Assembly (NCBI RefSeq): GCF_003075045.1
Contig: NZ_QCZD01000002.1
Location: 744,001 to 808,000, forward strand
Direction: 5' to 3'
Length of the DNA stretch: 64,000 bases
Source: Maribacter litoralis
Lineage (GTDB): Bacteria > Bacteroidota > Bacteroidia > Flavobacteriales > Flavobacteriaceae
Both the position numbers and the translations under genes were made by a program. This document shows, in pieces, positions 38,301-48,262 of the stretch (positions within the stretch are counted from its first letter, which is position 1; each line of letters opens with the position of its first letter). The notes under the pieces were generated by a model, which was given only the letters and a program-made list of their open reading frames with translations, was not told the DNA's origin and ran no database searches.

Positions 38301-41300
38301 CGATTGTACGTTCCACTACCACCACTAAATGTTGAAGCATCTATGGTAATTGTGGCATTATTAGTGTCGTTACCGTTAGCACAACCAAATTGGTCAGGAA
38401 CGGGAGCTGTAAATGTTACGGCCGTGTTTTCGTCAACAACCACTGTTTGTACCGTTGTACAGTTATTTGGTCCTGTTGCTGTTACATCATAAGTGCCACC
38501 TGGTAAATCTATAAAAGATTGTGTGCTTGCATCCCATGATGCACCAGCAGGCATTGGAGTTAAAGCATAATCAAGTGGGTTGTTTCCATTGTTAACTTGA
38601 ACCATTTCTATGCTGCCATCATCTGCACCATTACAGCTAACAGGGTTAGGAGTAGGGGTGAAATCTGGTTGAATGGCATCTGGCACAACAACAGTAAAAC
38701 TTCTAAAACATTCTGGTGTTGTTGTATCTGTATCAAAAACATTTACGGTGTACGTACCTGCAACATCTATCAGTACATTATGTAAGGTAGTACTTGGTGT
38801 TGTTAGTGCTTGACGAGCAACTTTTACTGTACCATCACTATTTAATATACTAAACTCATAATTTCCAGAACCAGAAATACCTTCTATAGCTATTTCGGCC
38901 TCATATCCTGCACCGCAACCTAATTGTTTAGCTAATGTTGCCGAAGCTTGTAGGGTAGGGTGTACATCTATATTAATTGTATCGGTACAACCAGTTTCAT
39001 CTTTAATATACACATCATAATTACCGGCTGAAACAGAATTGAAATTATCATCAGTTTGATACGTATTGCCGCCATCGATAGAATAAAGAATTGTACCTGT
39101 TCCACTTGCTGTGACGGTAACAGTAGCAGTTGTACTACAATTGGCAATAGCAATATTGTCAATAGTCGGTGCAGCCGTAAAGCTCATGGTAACATCATTA
39201 AGTGGGTAAGAGCAACCATATTGATCTTCTACCGTAACGGTATAAATGCCTGCTGGAGAACCTGCGGCAATCTCAATAGGGTTGTCACCGGTTGCCGTAA
39301 TTGAGGTAAAAGGACTAGGGCCAGAAATGGTATAGAAGTAATCACCTCCACCTCCTTGTACGTTGTCAACTAATATTAAACCTGGGTTGTCACACGAAAT
39401 ATCTTGAATAGATTGGGTGTCTCCTGTAATCTCATCCAACATTTCTAGAATTTCATTTTCACTTGCACTTATACATTGTGGAGCTCCACCATTATATTGT
39501 TGTACCTCAATATAATATTCATCTTCTGGTAAGCTTGTCACATTTATCGTACTAGAATAGCTAACAATGCCGCCACTATCTCTAATAACATTGCCGTCTA
39601 TATCATATAAGAACCATTCCATATCAGGTTCTATGGAACCATCTGAATCTGTAATAGTATACTCTATTGATCCATTACTTGAGCCTTCACATGCAGGAGT
39701 AATAACTGATGTAATCACCATTGGGTTCGTGATGATATCATTTACGTTAACACTACTCTGTCTAACACAACCTACAGCATCTCGTACATAGAATGCATAA
39801 GTTCTGCCTGGTACTAGATTATTGAATGTATGTGTAATACCTGCAGCATAAGGCGTTGTCCATCCGTTTACTGGTGTAACTATATTGAAATTGGCAGGGT
39901 CTTCCGAATAAGTATATTCATAAGGTGCAGTACCATTTTGGCCACGAACACTTACTTGTAGTTCATTACAGTTTACAATGATTGGTAGTATAGTTATGTC
40001 TAGATCATCTAAAGGAAAAGGAATAATTAATCGTGGTAAATCTGTCTTACAGATAGTATTACCACTACCATCTACCGTTCTTATAGATGGTTCAACTTCT
40101 TGACCAGAGGTGTATCCTCTAAATTGATCAGATGTTTGCCAAGTTGTACCACCGTCATCACTAAATTCTAATGTGCCTAAAGTAGTTGGGTAATTAAGAA
40201 TGTCAAACCCAAAATCATTGGGGTCACCTGTACATGCAATTGGTGTTCTTCCTTCTGCATCTGCTGTAAGTTCTGCTGGTGCCGAAATCGTTACGGTTTC
40301 TGTTTCAGAACATCCGCCTTCATCGGTAATAATTACATCATACTCACCTGGTGCTAGGTTATAATATGTTTTAGTAGTTCCCACTACATCAGTTTGTACT
40401 TGATCTGGTGTACCATTGGTTTTATCTACCAATCGGTAATCGAAAGGAGATAGTCCGTCATTAATAGTAACCTCAATATTACCCGTGCCATCATGACAAT
40501 CTGGGTCGGTTGCTACTGCGGAAATATCCAATACTGGGTTTGCTGAAATAGTTTCGGTTACCATAGCTTGGCAAGCATCTGTACCATTTGCTTTATCCCT
40601 TACATAAATATCATAAGCTCCAATATCTGCCAAGGCAATTGTTGTAGAATTACTAGCTGAGAAATCGGCATTGGTAACTGCATCGCCAGATGGAACAAAA
40701 GCATACATGAAATTATTATCTCCTCCCGATGCCGTTGCAGTCAAGCTACCGTCGGCACATAAACTTGCATTTACGGGTACTACACTTAGAGAAATTGTAG
40801 GTGCAATGGTAATGGATTGTACGGCTGTAACACAACCATATTCATCATTTACCTCTACATCATAAGTACCTTCGGATAAGTTGCTGAATGTATATGTTAC
40901 GTCTGTTACAGTAGCAGGTGTTTGCCATGCTCCTCCATTGATTCTAAATGAGTAATTACCATTACCATCAGTAACCGTTGCTGTAACGGTTCCATTATTT
41001 TGACCATCATAACATTGTGTTGCCGTTAAATCAAAAGCAATAGTCTCCGGTTGAGTTACGGTTACGGTAGCAGTTGAAACTGCTTCACAATTGTTGTCAT
41101 CCCTTACTCTTACATGGTAGGTACCTGCTGGTACGTTCAAAAACTGTGTAGAGGTAGCGTAGGTTCTTATTACCGTATTATCTGTTAATTCTAATTGATA
41201 TTCATAACCTGGTGTGCCTTCATTTGCAGATGCTTGTAAAGTTGCTCCGGTATTAAAGCAAGTAAATTCAGCTGTTTGTTGAAGATCTGCCGTTAATGCG

Positions 41301-44300
41301 TTTGGCGAAGTCAACGTTGCAGATGTTGCTGAGGTTGCGGTACATGAATTGTCATCTACTTTTTCTACCATTACAGTATACGTACCATCTGCCAATGTTG
41401 CAGGGGTTGTAATCGGTGATGTGGTTTCCGTTGTCCATGTTGTTCCACCGTCAACAGAATATTGATACCCAACAGTAGGGTCGAAGTTAGAAACCTCAAA
41501 ACGGATACTACCATTATTGCTACCGTTACAAGTAGGATCTGTACTCCCTAAAATGGCAACTTCAAAAGTTTTTCCTGTTTCTACTATTACCGTAATGTCT
41601 TCTGTTTGCTCACATAATTCAGGAGTCTGTGAAGCCTGAATATCATCTAATACCAAGAAATTACCGTTATCACTATCTAGGTTGGTACGTAAAACTACTC
41701 CTACAGCAGTATTGGCTCCTGGATTAAATGTAACCGTTCTTAAGTGCCAATCATCTGCATTGTTATTTTGTGGGATGGCTGCCGTAGCCTGACTGCTAAT
41801 TACATTACCAGATCCATCTACCAACTCTACCAATACCTCTGGGTCGTTACCTGAAGCATTATCAACTAAAATGTTGTAGGCATAGAATGATATCGTAATA
41901 TCTTGGTTGGCAAGTGCTTCCAATCCGGTTCTTGACCATAAAACATTGTTGTTCCCTGCAGAGGTACTTACGCCAATTGCCATAAACCTACCATCGGTTA
42001 TACCTGTATGGTCATTAGGGCTTCTCCAAGATGTATTAGGGTTGGTAATTTGGTTCGTTACTGCATATTCCGCATTTACAAGTATTCCTGCAGGTCCTAA
42101 ATTACAGTCCGTTTCAGTTCCATCTTGTGGTTCGTAGCAATATCCTGGTCCTATTTCCGCTATCTGTGTAGTTACGCCTGCACCAAAATCCTCTAAAAAT
42201 AATGTGCTTTGCTCTGCAGAAATAGTACTGGTATACCCTACAGTTATCGTTTGGGTACCAGAAACCACATTATTAAAAATGTTATTATCTACTGGTGTGT
42301 TATCTGTACCGTTTAGTTTGTAGGTATAGGTAAAATCAGTAGTGTTAGAAGGTGTAATTGTCACTACTCCGTCACCATCACATTCATAGGTGATATCATC
42401 GGTAAAAGTTGGGTCTATTACCGAACTTGGCACTGTGATTTCTAAAGGTGTTTCGCAACCTAAAGCATCTTTTATTGCCAATTGATAAGTACCGGGAGCT
42501 AAACGTTGCTCATCTACACCAGTAAATGAATTGCCACCATCAAAACTATATGTATAAGGTGATTGTCCGCCACTAGCATTTAGTATTTTAACCAAAGCCG
42601 TAGGATTGGTGGCGCCAGATGTATCACATGAAGCATCTTCAATTATTGAAGGTGATGCTGTTAACCTAAAAGGCTGAGTAACTTCATATTCAATAGTCTC
42701 AGTACAAGCGTTACCAGGATTACTGTTGGAATCCATTACAGTAATGGTGTAATTACCGGCAGAAATATTATTGAAAAAGTTTTCCGTTTGGTAAGTGATA
42801 CCACCATCAAGACTGTATTTATATGGAGCATTTCCACCTGTTGCATTGATCGTTAATACGGCTGTAGATGAATCTGCACAAGTAATATCTGAATTTGAAG
42901 CAGTAATTGTTATAGAACCTAAATCTTCCATAGAAACTATATTCGAGAATCCATAACATCCGTTATCATCTCTAATTACAAATACATAATCACCATCTTC
43001 ATTTGGTACATAAGTAGAAGGTGTACCTTCATATCCAAATAAGAAAGATGGATTAGATGTGAAATCAGCATCTGGAATAGTAGTCTCGTCGGCATATGGA
43101 GCAACACCATCTTTACTATAGATAGCATACTCATATCCTGTTGTACCACCAGTGGCGGTTAAATTAATTATACCAGAAGTACACGTAATATTTTCCTGGT
43201 TTGTAGCTGTTAATCGTAGCTCAGGTATTTCATCTACCGTAATAGTACTCTCATCGCTACAACCATCTACAGTGGTAGTTACTATAACATAATCGTCTGC
43301 TGCAAGACCAGTAAACGTATGGGTATTATCTGTGGTAACTAATTTGTTTGCTACTAACGCACCACGGCCACCACTGCCATTGTCGAAATATAGTTCATAG
43401 CTATATTCTGGTGATACATTCAAGGCCTGTATTGCTATGGTTCCTGCATCGGTACAATCAAACGGTGTGGAACTGGCGGTTACCTCAAAAACCCTGTCTG
43501 AAATACCTATTTCTTCTGTTTCAAAAACACAACTGTTGGCTATTGGAGAACCTGTTGTAGGGTCTAATTGTGTAATTTGAACTTTATAAGTTCCGCTCGT
43601 AGCTATATCAAAGTTAGGACCCTGACCTGCGCTGAAAGGTACTGCTATATTGTTGTTTTCTACATCGAATAACTGGTAACCATAACCACTACCTAAATCA
43701 ATAACTCTAATAGAACCGTCTGTATCACAAATGATATCAGATGAATCTGGTTCAGGAATGTCCAGTGTATTTTGGTATGTGTTAAAATAAAAGTCACTAT
43801 AACATCCGCCTTCATAGCCTATAACTACTCGGTATTTACCACTTTCGGTAACAGTAAAATTATCGGCATCTGTCACCTCGTTCCATGTCCATCCACCATT
43901 ATTATTAGCACAATTATCGCTTACATCTCCACAAGTAGCAACGTTACAACTAGTTTCGTCAAGTTTCTCCCACTTTATGGTTAAAGCATCGGTTATACCT
44001 AATTGAATAAATGCACTATCTGTTTCACCACAAAGAAATATATGTGGCATTGAACTGTTATCGTTAGAACATGTTACTGTTTCCCCTTGGATGTCGTTAT
44101 CAGGATTACTATCACTATTTACTTGATTTAAATAACTGATAATTGGGTTGGTCTGTGTTTCACCATATCGTTCTACAGTAATCAATTCGGTATGGTTCGC
44201 ACAACCGGATGTTGACGTTTTTTCTACAATGTAATTTCCTACTGTTGTAATCGTCAAGGTATTTGATGTACCATCGTTTAAAATAGTATCACCAGCATCT

Positions 44301-47300
44301 ATAGCACCATCATTATTGGTGTCAATTGCCCATGTGTAGGTATCAAAACCTAAACCAGCGGAAAGAGTTCCACTAGCACCACAAAGCTCTACCGTACGTG
44401 CTACGTTACAATTTGCCAATGCATCAGATACATTATTGGCTGCAACCTCTAGGGTAGTGGTACAAGCACCTGCAGGATTGCTACCGTCTTCGTCTGAAAA
44501 AGTATTTGTATTTAATGTACCTGTATATGTAGCATAAACATGATTTTCCAATTGAGAAGCACATGCCGCAACAAATTCAGAACAGTCCCCATCAACTGAA
44601 ACCGTAATTTCTATTTTATATTCTGGATCGTCTATTTGAACCAATCCGTCCGGTACGGTAAAAATTATAGTTCTCGTGCTCTCTTCATAAGTACTCGTTA
44701 CTCCGGGAGCATCGTCAACACTAATATTATCTAATGTCACATTTTCAGGTAAAACATTTTTAATGGTGAAATTTGTGGCATCGTCATCTCCGGTATTCTG
44801 AAAACGTAATACATAATTGTAAGTATCGCCTAAATCAACATCTTCGCCATTTATATCTGTACCACTCAATGTTTCTGAGGTATTGCCTAAAACAATTACC
44901 GGGGCAAATACTTGAGTATAAGATGCCGCGTTTACGGTACCATCGGTAGGGTCGACTGCAGGCACACCTGTACCGTATTCACCACCATCGCCACCGTCAG
45001 TAGCATCATCTTTATAATATTCGTTGGCATCGCTACAGCCATCACCATCGCTATCTAAGTCCAAATGATCTGGATACCCATCCATATCCGTATCTAGATT
45101 CGCACAAAATCCAGAAAAGGACGCTGTATTATAGGATAAAAAGGCAACATCTGCATTAGAACTTAATTGTAGTCGTAGGTATGCCACGTCTGCCAAATTA
45201 GCTGTGGGTATACCGAATTCTGACAATTCTACTGTTGCTAATCGGTAATCTCTCGTGGTGTTATTATAGAAAATACTTCCGTTTGCGTGATAAATATCTA
45301 ATCTGTACGAACCAACAATACTGGCCAGTGCTCCACCACTATAGGCTTGCACACGTACGGCATTTCCTAGAGGAGCACCTGATGCATCATAAAGACTTAC
45401 AACGTGACCAACACCACTTGGGTCTGCAACTTGAGTTAATAATATATCTGGTATACCATCACCAACGTTGGTAGCTACGATAGGGTCTATTTCATAAGTC
45501 CATGTATCGCCGATGTTAACAATACCGGAACCAAGGTCCAATCCATTTTGACCGTGGGTCAATAAAGGATTCAATGGATCTGTGGTAGGATCGTTAATAA
45601 TCGTTAAGCCTAATGCGTTGTCATTATTGCCATCATTTAAATTAGATTCAAAGGTTGCCTCGCCATAAATATTGTTAGAAGGTGTCAAGGCCATCCAGCT
45701 AGATTCTGTAGCAGAAATATCCGCAATTCCATCATTATTGGAATCTATGCCGTCTGATAAACCATTACCGTTAGCGTCATAAAGGTTATCGTCTGCAACC
45801 CCAGTGGTAAACGTGGTTCCACCGGTGGTGAATGCCAATAATTCATGTGATAAGTTTGGCAATACGGGATTATTTGACGAGGTAGAACTTCTCCAAAAAC
45901 CAGAGAAATTGGAGAAAATTTCCGTTACCGCAGTACCACCTTGTACAGTGCTAGACGGTGAAGTGAAATTTACATCACTGGATATAATACACATTTGTTC
46001 AACAGCATCATAAATACCATCATTATCATCATCTAAATCAACACTATCTACAACACCGTCATTATCGAAATCGTTATGGACTATAATTCGTGCAGAGGGC
46101 TCATCTCTTGTAAGATTTGCATCCGTTTGGTCTTGTGTATTAGTTGCGATATTAACTAGGTTTAGTAAAGGCAAAATATCTATTTCATCTGCAGTTACTT
46201 CTAAAGTTAAAAAGGCAACTTCACCAGGAGCCAACGTTCCAATATTCCAAACACTACCATTAAATGTACCTGTTATTGTTGACGCTTGTACTAATGATAG
46301 CCCGGCGGGAATATTATCTGTAACCTGTAAATTGGTTATATCATTATAGTATAAATTCTCTGCTCTAATGGTAAATGTGGCAGTTTCCCCTTCAACTATT
46401 TCGGGTTTGTCTACAGTTTTTTCTATAAGAACATCTGGTTCGCAATAAAAGATTTTTATGGTTTGAGAATCATAGGTACATGGTCCTTTGGTACCTCTAA
46501 CATAATAATCACCTGCTATGGTCGCTGCATATTCAAATGAATTTGCACCAGGAATGATTTCACCATCAAAGTACCATTGGTAAGCATCGAAGTTATCGTC
46601 AGAAGCTTCAAAAATACTTGAACCGGAAAAACACTCTCCTTCAACACCACCATTAATTTTTAAAACAACTTCTGGTACGGTGTCAAATCCTGAAAAGTAT
46701 CCTGCAACCCCTTGAGCTCCATTATAGCCAAAAAAACCAATGGCCATTGGTCCGGTTGAGGTAACACTTATGTCGCCATCTAGATTTGGTATGTAAAAAG
46801 TTTTCCAATCATCTGATCCGGCAACGGGATTAGAAGCCGGTTTTGAAATTTCTACTCCGTCTTCAAATACCTTTACATTAGCATCAGGAGTGTTTACTGA
46901 AGCAATAATGGTCAATCCGCCTGTAACCGTAGTTCCTGCGATATTTCTAATATCTGGTATGTTGTCCATTACATCTGGTAAAAGACAGTTGACCGGCGCA
47001 ACGAAATTTAAACCTTGGGTATATAAATTACTAGATCCCGCCATAGATTGGTAGGCATAGACATCTTTTGAAGTTTGAACGAACATATTCGCCCCCACTG
47101 TATTTGAAGAATAATAGCTGCTAGGTATTTTAAAATACTCTCCATTGTCAATAGTTGCAATTGCGGTTGTGCTTCCGTTTACATATATATGTGTATTGTC
47201 TGCAGTAGCAATTACCAATGGGAATTCCGTAAGACCATTTGTATTTCCGTTTCCTCTAATAAAAACATATTCTTTACCAAGCTTATTGATCGGTACAGGT

Positions 47301-48100
47301 TGATCTATACCTGCATCTCTATGACTTTGTCCATCTTGACTACCAAAGTTTATAGAACCATTACTTATCACAATATCTTTTGTAGAAACAATCGATGCCC
47401 CGATCCATCCATCTTCGTGAGCTTGTGTATGGGTGTTACCAATGTAGGTTTCATACACAAACGATTCATTGGCGTTCAGTGTAATTGTATGTGAATCAGC
47501 AGTAATACCAGCTCTGTTACCACCAACCCTAAATTCACAACCGGGGTCATAGCCAGATAATACAACAGTGGTATTATCTTCGGTAGCCATTATACCCAAG
47601 GTGTTAGATTTTGATGAGTGAGTACCTTTGTTTGGAACACCGCCCCATTTAAAATTAGTACCCATTGCTTGTCTACCCTTAGCGGTTAAAGAAGCAGCTT
47701 GAGAACCAGATTTTCCTCTGTAGTTGACATAAAATTTCTCTCCATTTGCCGATATAAAACGCAAACCGCTATTGGTCAACACTACTCCGGTATTATTATT
47801 GTCAACAAGCGTAATGTTATTGTCTCCATTACCTAATGTCCAAACACCTGGGTTCAGGTTATCTATGGTCATTGTTCTTTCAATAGTGTTGGATGTACCT
47901 CTGTAGACGTAAACGTCAAATGGTGTAGTCTCAGGTGTTGATAAATATATTGCTTGGTTTTGAATACCTGCGTTATTTTGACCCTGCTTCATTGGTGGTA
48001 AATAATGCAAGTCGCTTAATTGTGCAGTTCCTAAAAAGGAGCTAAAAGCAAGCAGAAAAAACAATAGGGATTTAATACTGGTTTTATTCTTAGTAATCAT
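35321..48100 (-). CDS. Giant SprB-like T9SS type B surface adhesin (4259 residues)
   Basis: The signal peptide ends near LGTAQ (residue 26). Domains in order: an IgGFc-binding-like head (about 30-490) like the 33132 protein; a PKD-like segment; DUF11 (about 555-680); a Ca-binding thrombospondin-3-type Asp-rich repeat (FDNDGVVDSVDLDDDNDG, about 680); a beta-sandwich insert; a second Asp-rich repeat (about 1000); a second DUF11; then roughly two dozen SprB-like repeats (about 1640-4150), interrupted by another jelly-roll-like insert near 1965-2160. The end (from IPNFFTPNGDGEND, about 4173) is a T9SS type B sorting domain. SprB carries gliding adhesion in Flavobacterium, but this protein is shorter and need not be the orthologue. 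Confidence 0.9.
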   Translation of the reverse strand: MITKNKTSIKSLLFFLLAFSSFLGTAQLSDLHYLPPMKQGQNNAGIQNQAIYLSTPETTPFDVYVYRGTSNTIERTMTIDNLNPGVWTLGNGDNNITLVDNNNTGVVLTNSGLRFISANGEKFYVNYRGKSGSQAASLTAKGRQAMGTNFKWGGVPNKGTHSSKSNTLGIMATEDNTTVVLSGYDPGCEFRVGGNRAGITADSHTITLNANESFVYETYIGNTHTQAHEDGWIGASIVSTKDIVISNGSINFGSQDGQSHRDAGIDQPVPINKLGKEYVFIRGNGNTNGLTEFPLVIATADNTHIYVNGSTTAIATIDNGEYFKIPSSYYSSNTVGANMFVQTSKDVYAYQSMAGSSNLYTQGLNFVAPVNCLLPDVMDNIPDIRNIAGTTVTGGLTIIASVNTPDANVKVFEDGVEISKPASNPVAGSDDWKTFYIPNLDGDISVTSTGPMAIGFFGYNGAQGVAGYFSGFDTVPEVVLKINGGVEGECFSGSSIFEASDDNFDAYQWYFDGEIIPGANSFEYAATIAGDYYVRGTKGPCTYDSQTIKIFYCEPDVLIEKTVDKPEIVEGETATFTIRAENLYYNDITNLQVTDNIPAGLSLVQASTITGTFNGSVWNIGTLAPGEVAFLTLEVTADEIDILPLLNLVNIATNTQDQTDANLTRDEPSARIIVHNDFDNDGVVDSVDLDDDNDGIYDAVEQMCIISSDVNFTSPSSTVQGGTAVTEIFSNFSGFWRSSTSSNNPVLPNLSHELLAFTTGGTTFTTGVADDNLYDANGNGLSDGIDSNNDGIADISATESSWMALTPSNNIYGEATFESNLNDGNNDNALGLTIINDPTTDPLNPLLTHGQNGLDLGSGIVNIGDTWTYEIDPIVATNVGDGIPDILLTQVADPSGVGHVVSLYDASGAPLGNAVRVQAYSGGALASIVGSYRLDIYHANGSIFYNNTTRDYRLATVELSEFGIPTANLADVAYLRLQLSSNADVAFLSYNTASFSGFCANLDTDMDGYPDHLDLDSDGDGCSDANEYYKDDATDGGDGGEYGTGVPAVDPTDGTVNAASYTQVFAPVIVLGNTSETLSGTDINGEDVDLGDTYNYVLRFQNTGDDDATNFTIKNVLPENVTLDNISVDDAPGVTSTYEESTRTIIFTVPDGLVQIDDPEYKIEITVSVDGDCSEFVAACASQLENHVYATYTGTLNTNTFSDEDGSNPAGACTTTLEVAANNVSDALANCNVARTVELCGASGTLSAGLGFDTYTWAIDTNNDGAIDAGDTILNDGTSNTLTITTVGNYIVEKTSTSGCANHTELITVERYGETQTNPIISYLNQVNSDSNPDNDIQGETVTCSNDNSSMPHIFLCGETDSAFIQLGITDALTIKWEKLDETSCNVATCGDVSDNCANNNGGWTWNEVTDADNFTVTESGKYRVVIGYEGGCYSDFYFNTYQNTLDIPEPDSSDIICDTDGSIRVIDLGSGYGYQLFDVENNNIAVPFSAGQGPNFDIATSGTYKVQITQLDPTTGSPIANSCVFETEEIGISDRVFEVTASSTPFDCTDAGTIAIQALNVSPEYSYELYFDNGSGGRGALVANKLVTTDNTHTFTGLAADDYVIVTTTVDGCSDESTITVDEIPELRLTATNQENITCTSGIINLTATGGTTGYEYAIYSKDGVAPYADETTIPDADFTSNPSFLFGYEGTPSTYVPNEDGDYVFVIRDDNGCYGFSNIVSMEDLGSITITASNSDITCADSSTAVLTINATGGNAPYKYSLDGGITYQTENFFNNISAGNYTITVMDSNSNPGNACTETIEYEVTQPFRLTASPSIIEDASCDTSGATNPTALVKILNASGGQSPYTYSFDGGNSFTGVDEQRLAPGTYQLAIKDALGCETPLEITVPSSVIDPTFTDDITYECDGDGVVTITPSNTTDFTYTYKLNGTDNTPVDNNIFNNVVSGTQTITVGYTSTISAEQSTLFLEDFGAGVTTQIAEIGPGYCYEPQDGTETDCNLGPAGILVNAEYAVTNQITNPNTSWRSPNDHTGITDGRFMAIGVSTSAGNNNVLWSRTGLEALANQDITISFYAYNILVDNASGNDPEVLVELVDGSGNVISSQATAAIPQNNNADDWHLRTVTFNPGANTAVGVVLRTNLDSDNGNFLVLDDIQASQTPELCEQTEDITVIVETGKTFEVAILGSTDPTCNGSNNGSIRFEVSNFDPTVGYQYSVDGGTTWTTETTSPITTPATLADGTYTVMVEKVDDNSCTATSATSATLTSPNALTADLQQTAEFTCFNTGATLQASANEGTPGYEYQLELTDNTVIRTYATSTQFLNVPAGTYHVRVRDDNNCEAVSTATVTVTQPETIAFDLTATQCYDGQNNGTVTATVTDGNGNYSFRINGGAWQTPATVTDVTYTFSNLSEGTYDVEVNDEYGCVTAVQSITIAPTISLSVVPVNASLCADGSLTATASGGDNNFMYAFVPSGDAVTNADFSASNSTTIALADIGAYDIYVRDKANGTDACQAMVTETISANPVLDISAVATDPDCHDGTGNIEVTINDGLSPFDYRLVDKTNGTPDQVQTDVVGTTKTYYNLAPGEYDVIITDEGGCSETETVTISAPAELTADAEGRTPIACTGDPNDFGFDILNYPTTLGTLEFSDDGGTTWQTSDQFRGYTSGQEVEPSIRTVDGSGNTICKTDLPRLIIPFPLDDLDITILPIIVNCNELQVSVRGQNGTAPYEYTYSEDPANFNIVTPVNGWTTPYAAGITHTFNNLVPGRTYAFYVRDAVGCVRQSSVNVNDIITNPMVITSVITPACEGSSNGSIEYTITDSDGSIEPDMEWFLYDIDGNVIRDSGGIVSYSSTINVTSLPEDEYYIEVQQYNGGAPQCISASENEILEMLDEITGDTQSIQDISCDNPGLILVDNVQGGGGDYFYTISGPSPFTSITATGDNPIEIAAGSPAGIYTVTVEDQYGCSYPLNDVTMSFTAAPTIDNIAIANCSTTATVTVTASGTGTILYSIDGGNTYQTDDNFNSVSAGNYDVYIKDETGCTDTINIDVHPTLQASATLAKQLGCGAGYEAEIAIEGISGSGNYEFSILNSDGTVKVARQALTTPSTTLHNVLIDVAGTYTVNVFDTDTTTPECFRSFTVVVPDAIQPDFTPTPNPVSCNGADDGSIEMVQVNNGNNPLDYALTPMPAGASWDASTQSFIDLPGGTYDVTATGPNNCTTVQTVVVDENTAVTFTAPVPDQFGCANGNDTNNATITIDASTFSGGSGTYNRFEFIDDATSTVLQNGSSLTYTHTDAAGGDIIVRVYDDAGCSAEHIVTIDPYDTFIDATVNVDRDLDCVNSGENITIDVTSTVTNSTANLANYEFRILPSATYQTGNNVFTNLAIGTYTIGIRNVTTGCEITRTHIVEDPNTFEIEVNKLADVVCFGTDGAIEVTFTDATYTGDFNWEVVNADGTDTTRTDDEGIFTGTGTTASIPVAAGSYILRASQVGTPECIQERSFTITSPSAAITLATIATTDVGCSNDMGTANITPNGGEGPFDIVLRHVSSTTTYTANQVNSNLFTGLSDGQYTVEVTDSLGCTETFTNAFTLTPPEPIVANIQSVQGLECEGDTDGEITAGFTPRSVSTNYRYILNTYDGNGTGATLLESTSTQTSATFSNLRSGYYSVTVLDDLNCSDETAIVEIVEPVEVKGQLVTAQRATCLNDTELLLTASGGTGPYMWNTDGTSTFNAMNETNGPNTHLFTGIQPGTYEYYIIDSLGCVSVISNSITVNPIEPLVVELDNDNPTISCNGDDSGVINAEAQGGLGNYQYALFSDAGFTAEVRANQSSGLFTDLFAGTYYVRVQSDDCEVSSAMINITEPAPLLIDTNNTTFVDVTCNGANDGSITVNMLGGSVVYQYAISPNLDRFSDDNTFDELAPGDYTIIAQDSNGCFELIEATITEPEILEVTIESTPEICVGEEDGTIDLTIIGGTAPYSTRLESETDFVQDRLSFTDLAAGDYIIFIEDAQGCDETIIVTIDPGVDLGATVEPIYGCNGNIPSNYVNIVLNDPNIENDVLFGLDTVDPLEMQLTPMFRELTPGTHYISISHANGCLTTYDIEIEAFEPLEITVEESNINQITATVTGGRENYTFYLGDRDMGSDNVFYITETNTYDVTVVDENGCESTASIFIEFIDIEIPNFFTPNGDGENDLWMPDNIEIYPEIFISIYDRYGRTVYTFKDNEDGWDGFYQNNELPTGDYWYIIKLNGEADTREMVGNFTLYR
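35640..43200 (-). repeat. SprB-type repeat array inside the giant protein
   Basis: About 24-26 units of 75-110 residues, counted by eye. A typical unit has an early Cys (ITCxxxxDGSI), a GG-x-x-P-Y-x-Y-S turn, an optional SxDGGxTY, and GxYxVxVxDxxGC at the end. The units are divergent in protein sequence and I see no long identical DNA repeats, so the array is old rather than freshly expanded. Confidence 0.75.
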
Positions 48101-48250
48101 CGGTATGGTTTCAAGTAGTACTTAAAACAAATAAAGAGACCTTTTGTCTCCTATCTAAAAAAATGTTGTATAACCGCGTATTATGTGAATGTAATCGCAA
48201 ATTCCATATGCTTGGGAAAAATAATTATCCCGAAATGTTTATTTTGTTAG

Positions 48251-48258
48251 TAAATTCG
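48251..48258 (+). promoter_or_regulatory. Possible -7 element TAAATTCG before the 48263 gene
   Basis: TAAATTCG is one base from TAnnTTTG and ends only 4 bases before the ATG, so the transcript could be leaderless. Confidence 0.35.
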
Positions 48259-48262
48259 TTTT

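Noticed and set aside
35640-43200. A possible CRISPR or satellite array because of its repeated structure
   Set aside because: The repetition is at protein level in one long open frame; the DNA units are divergent and lack regular spacers.
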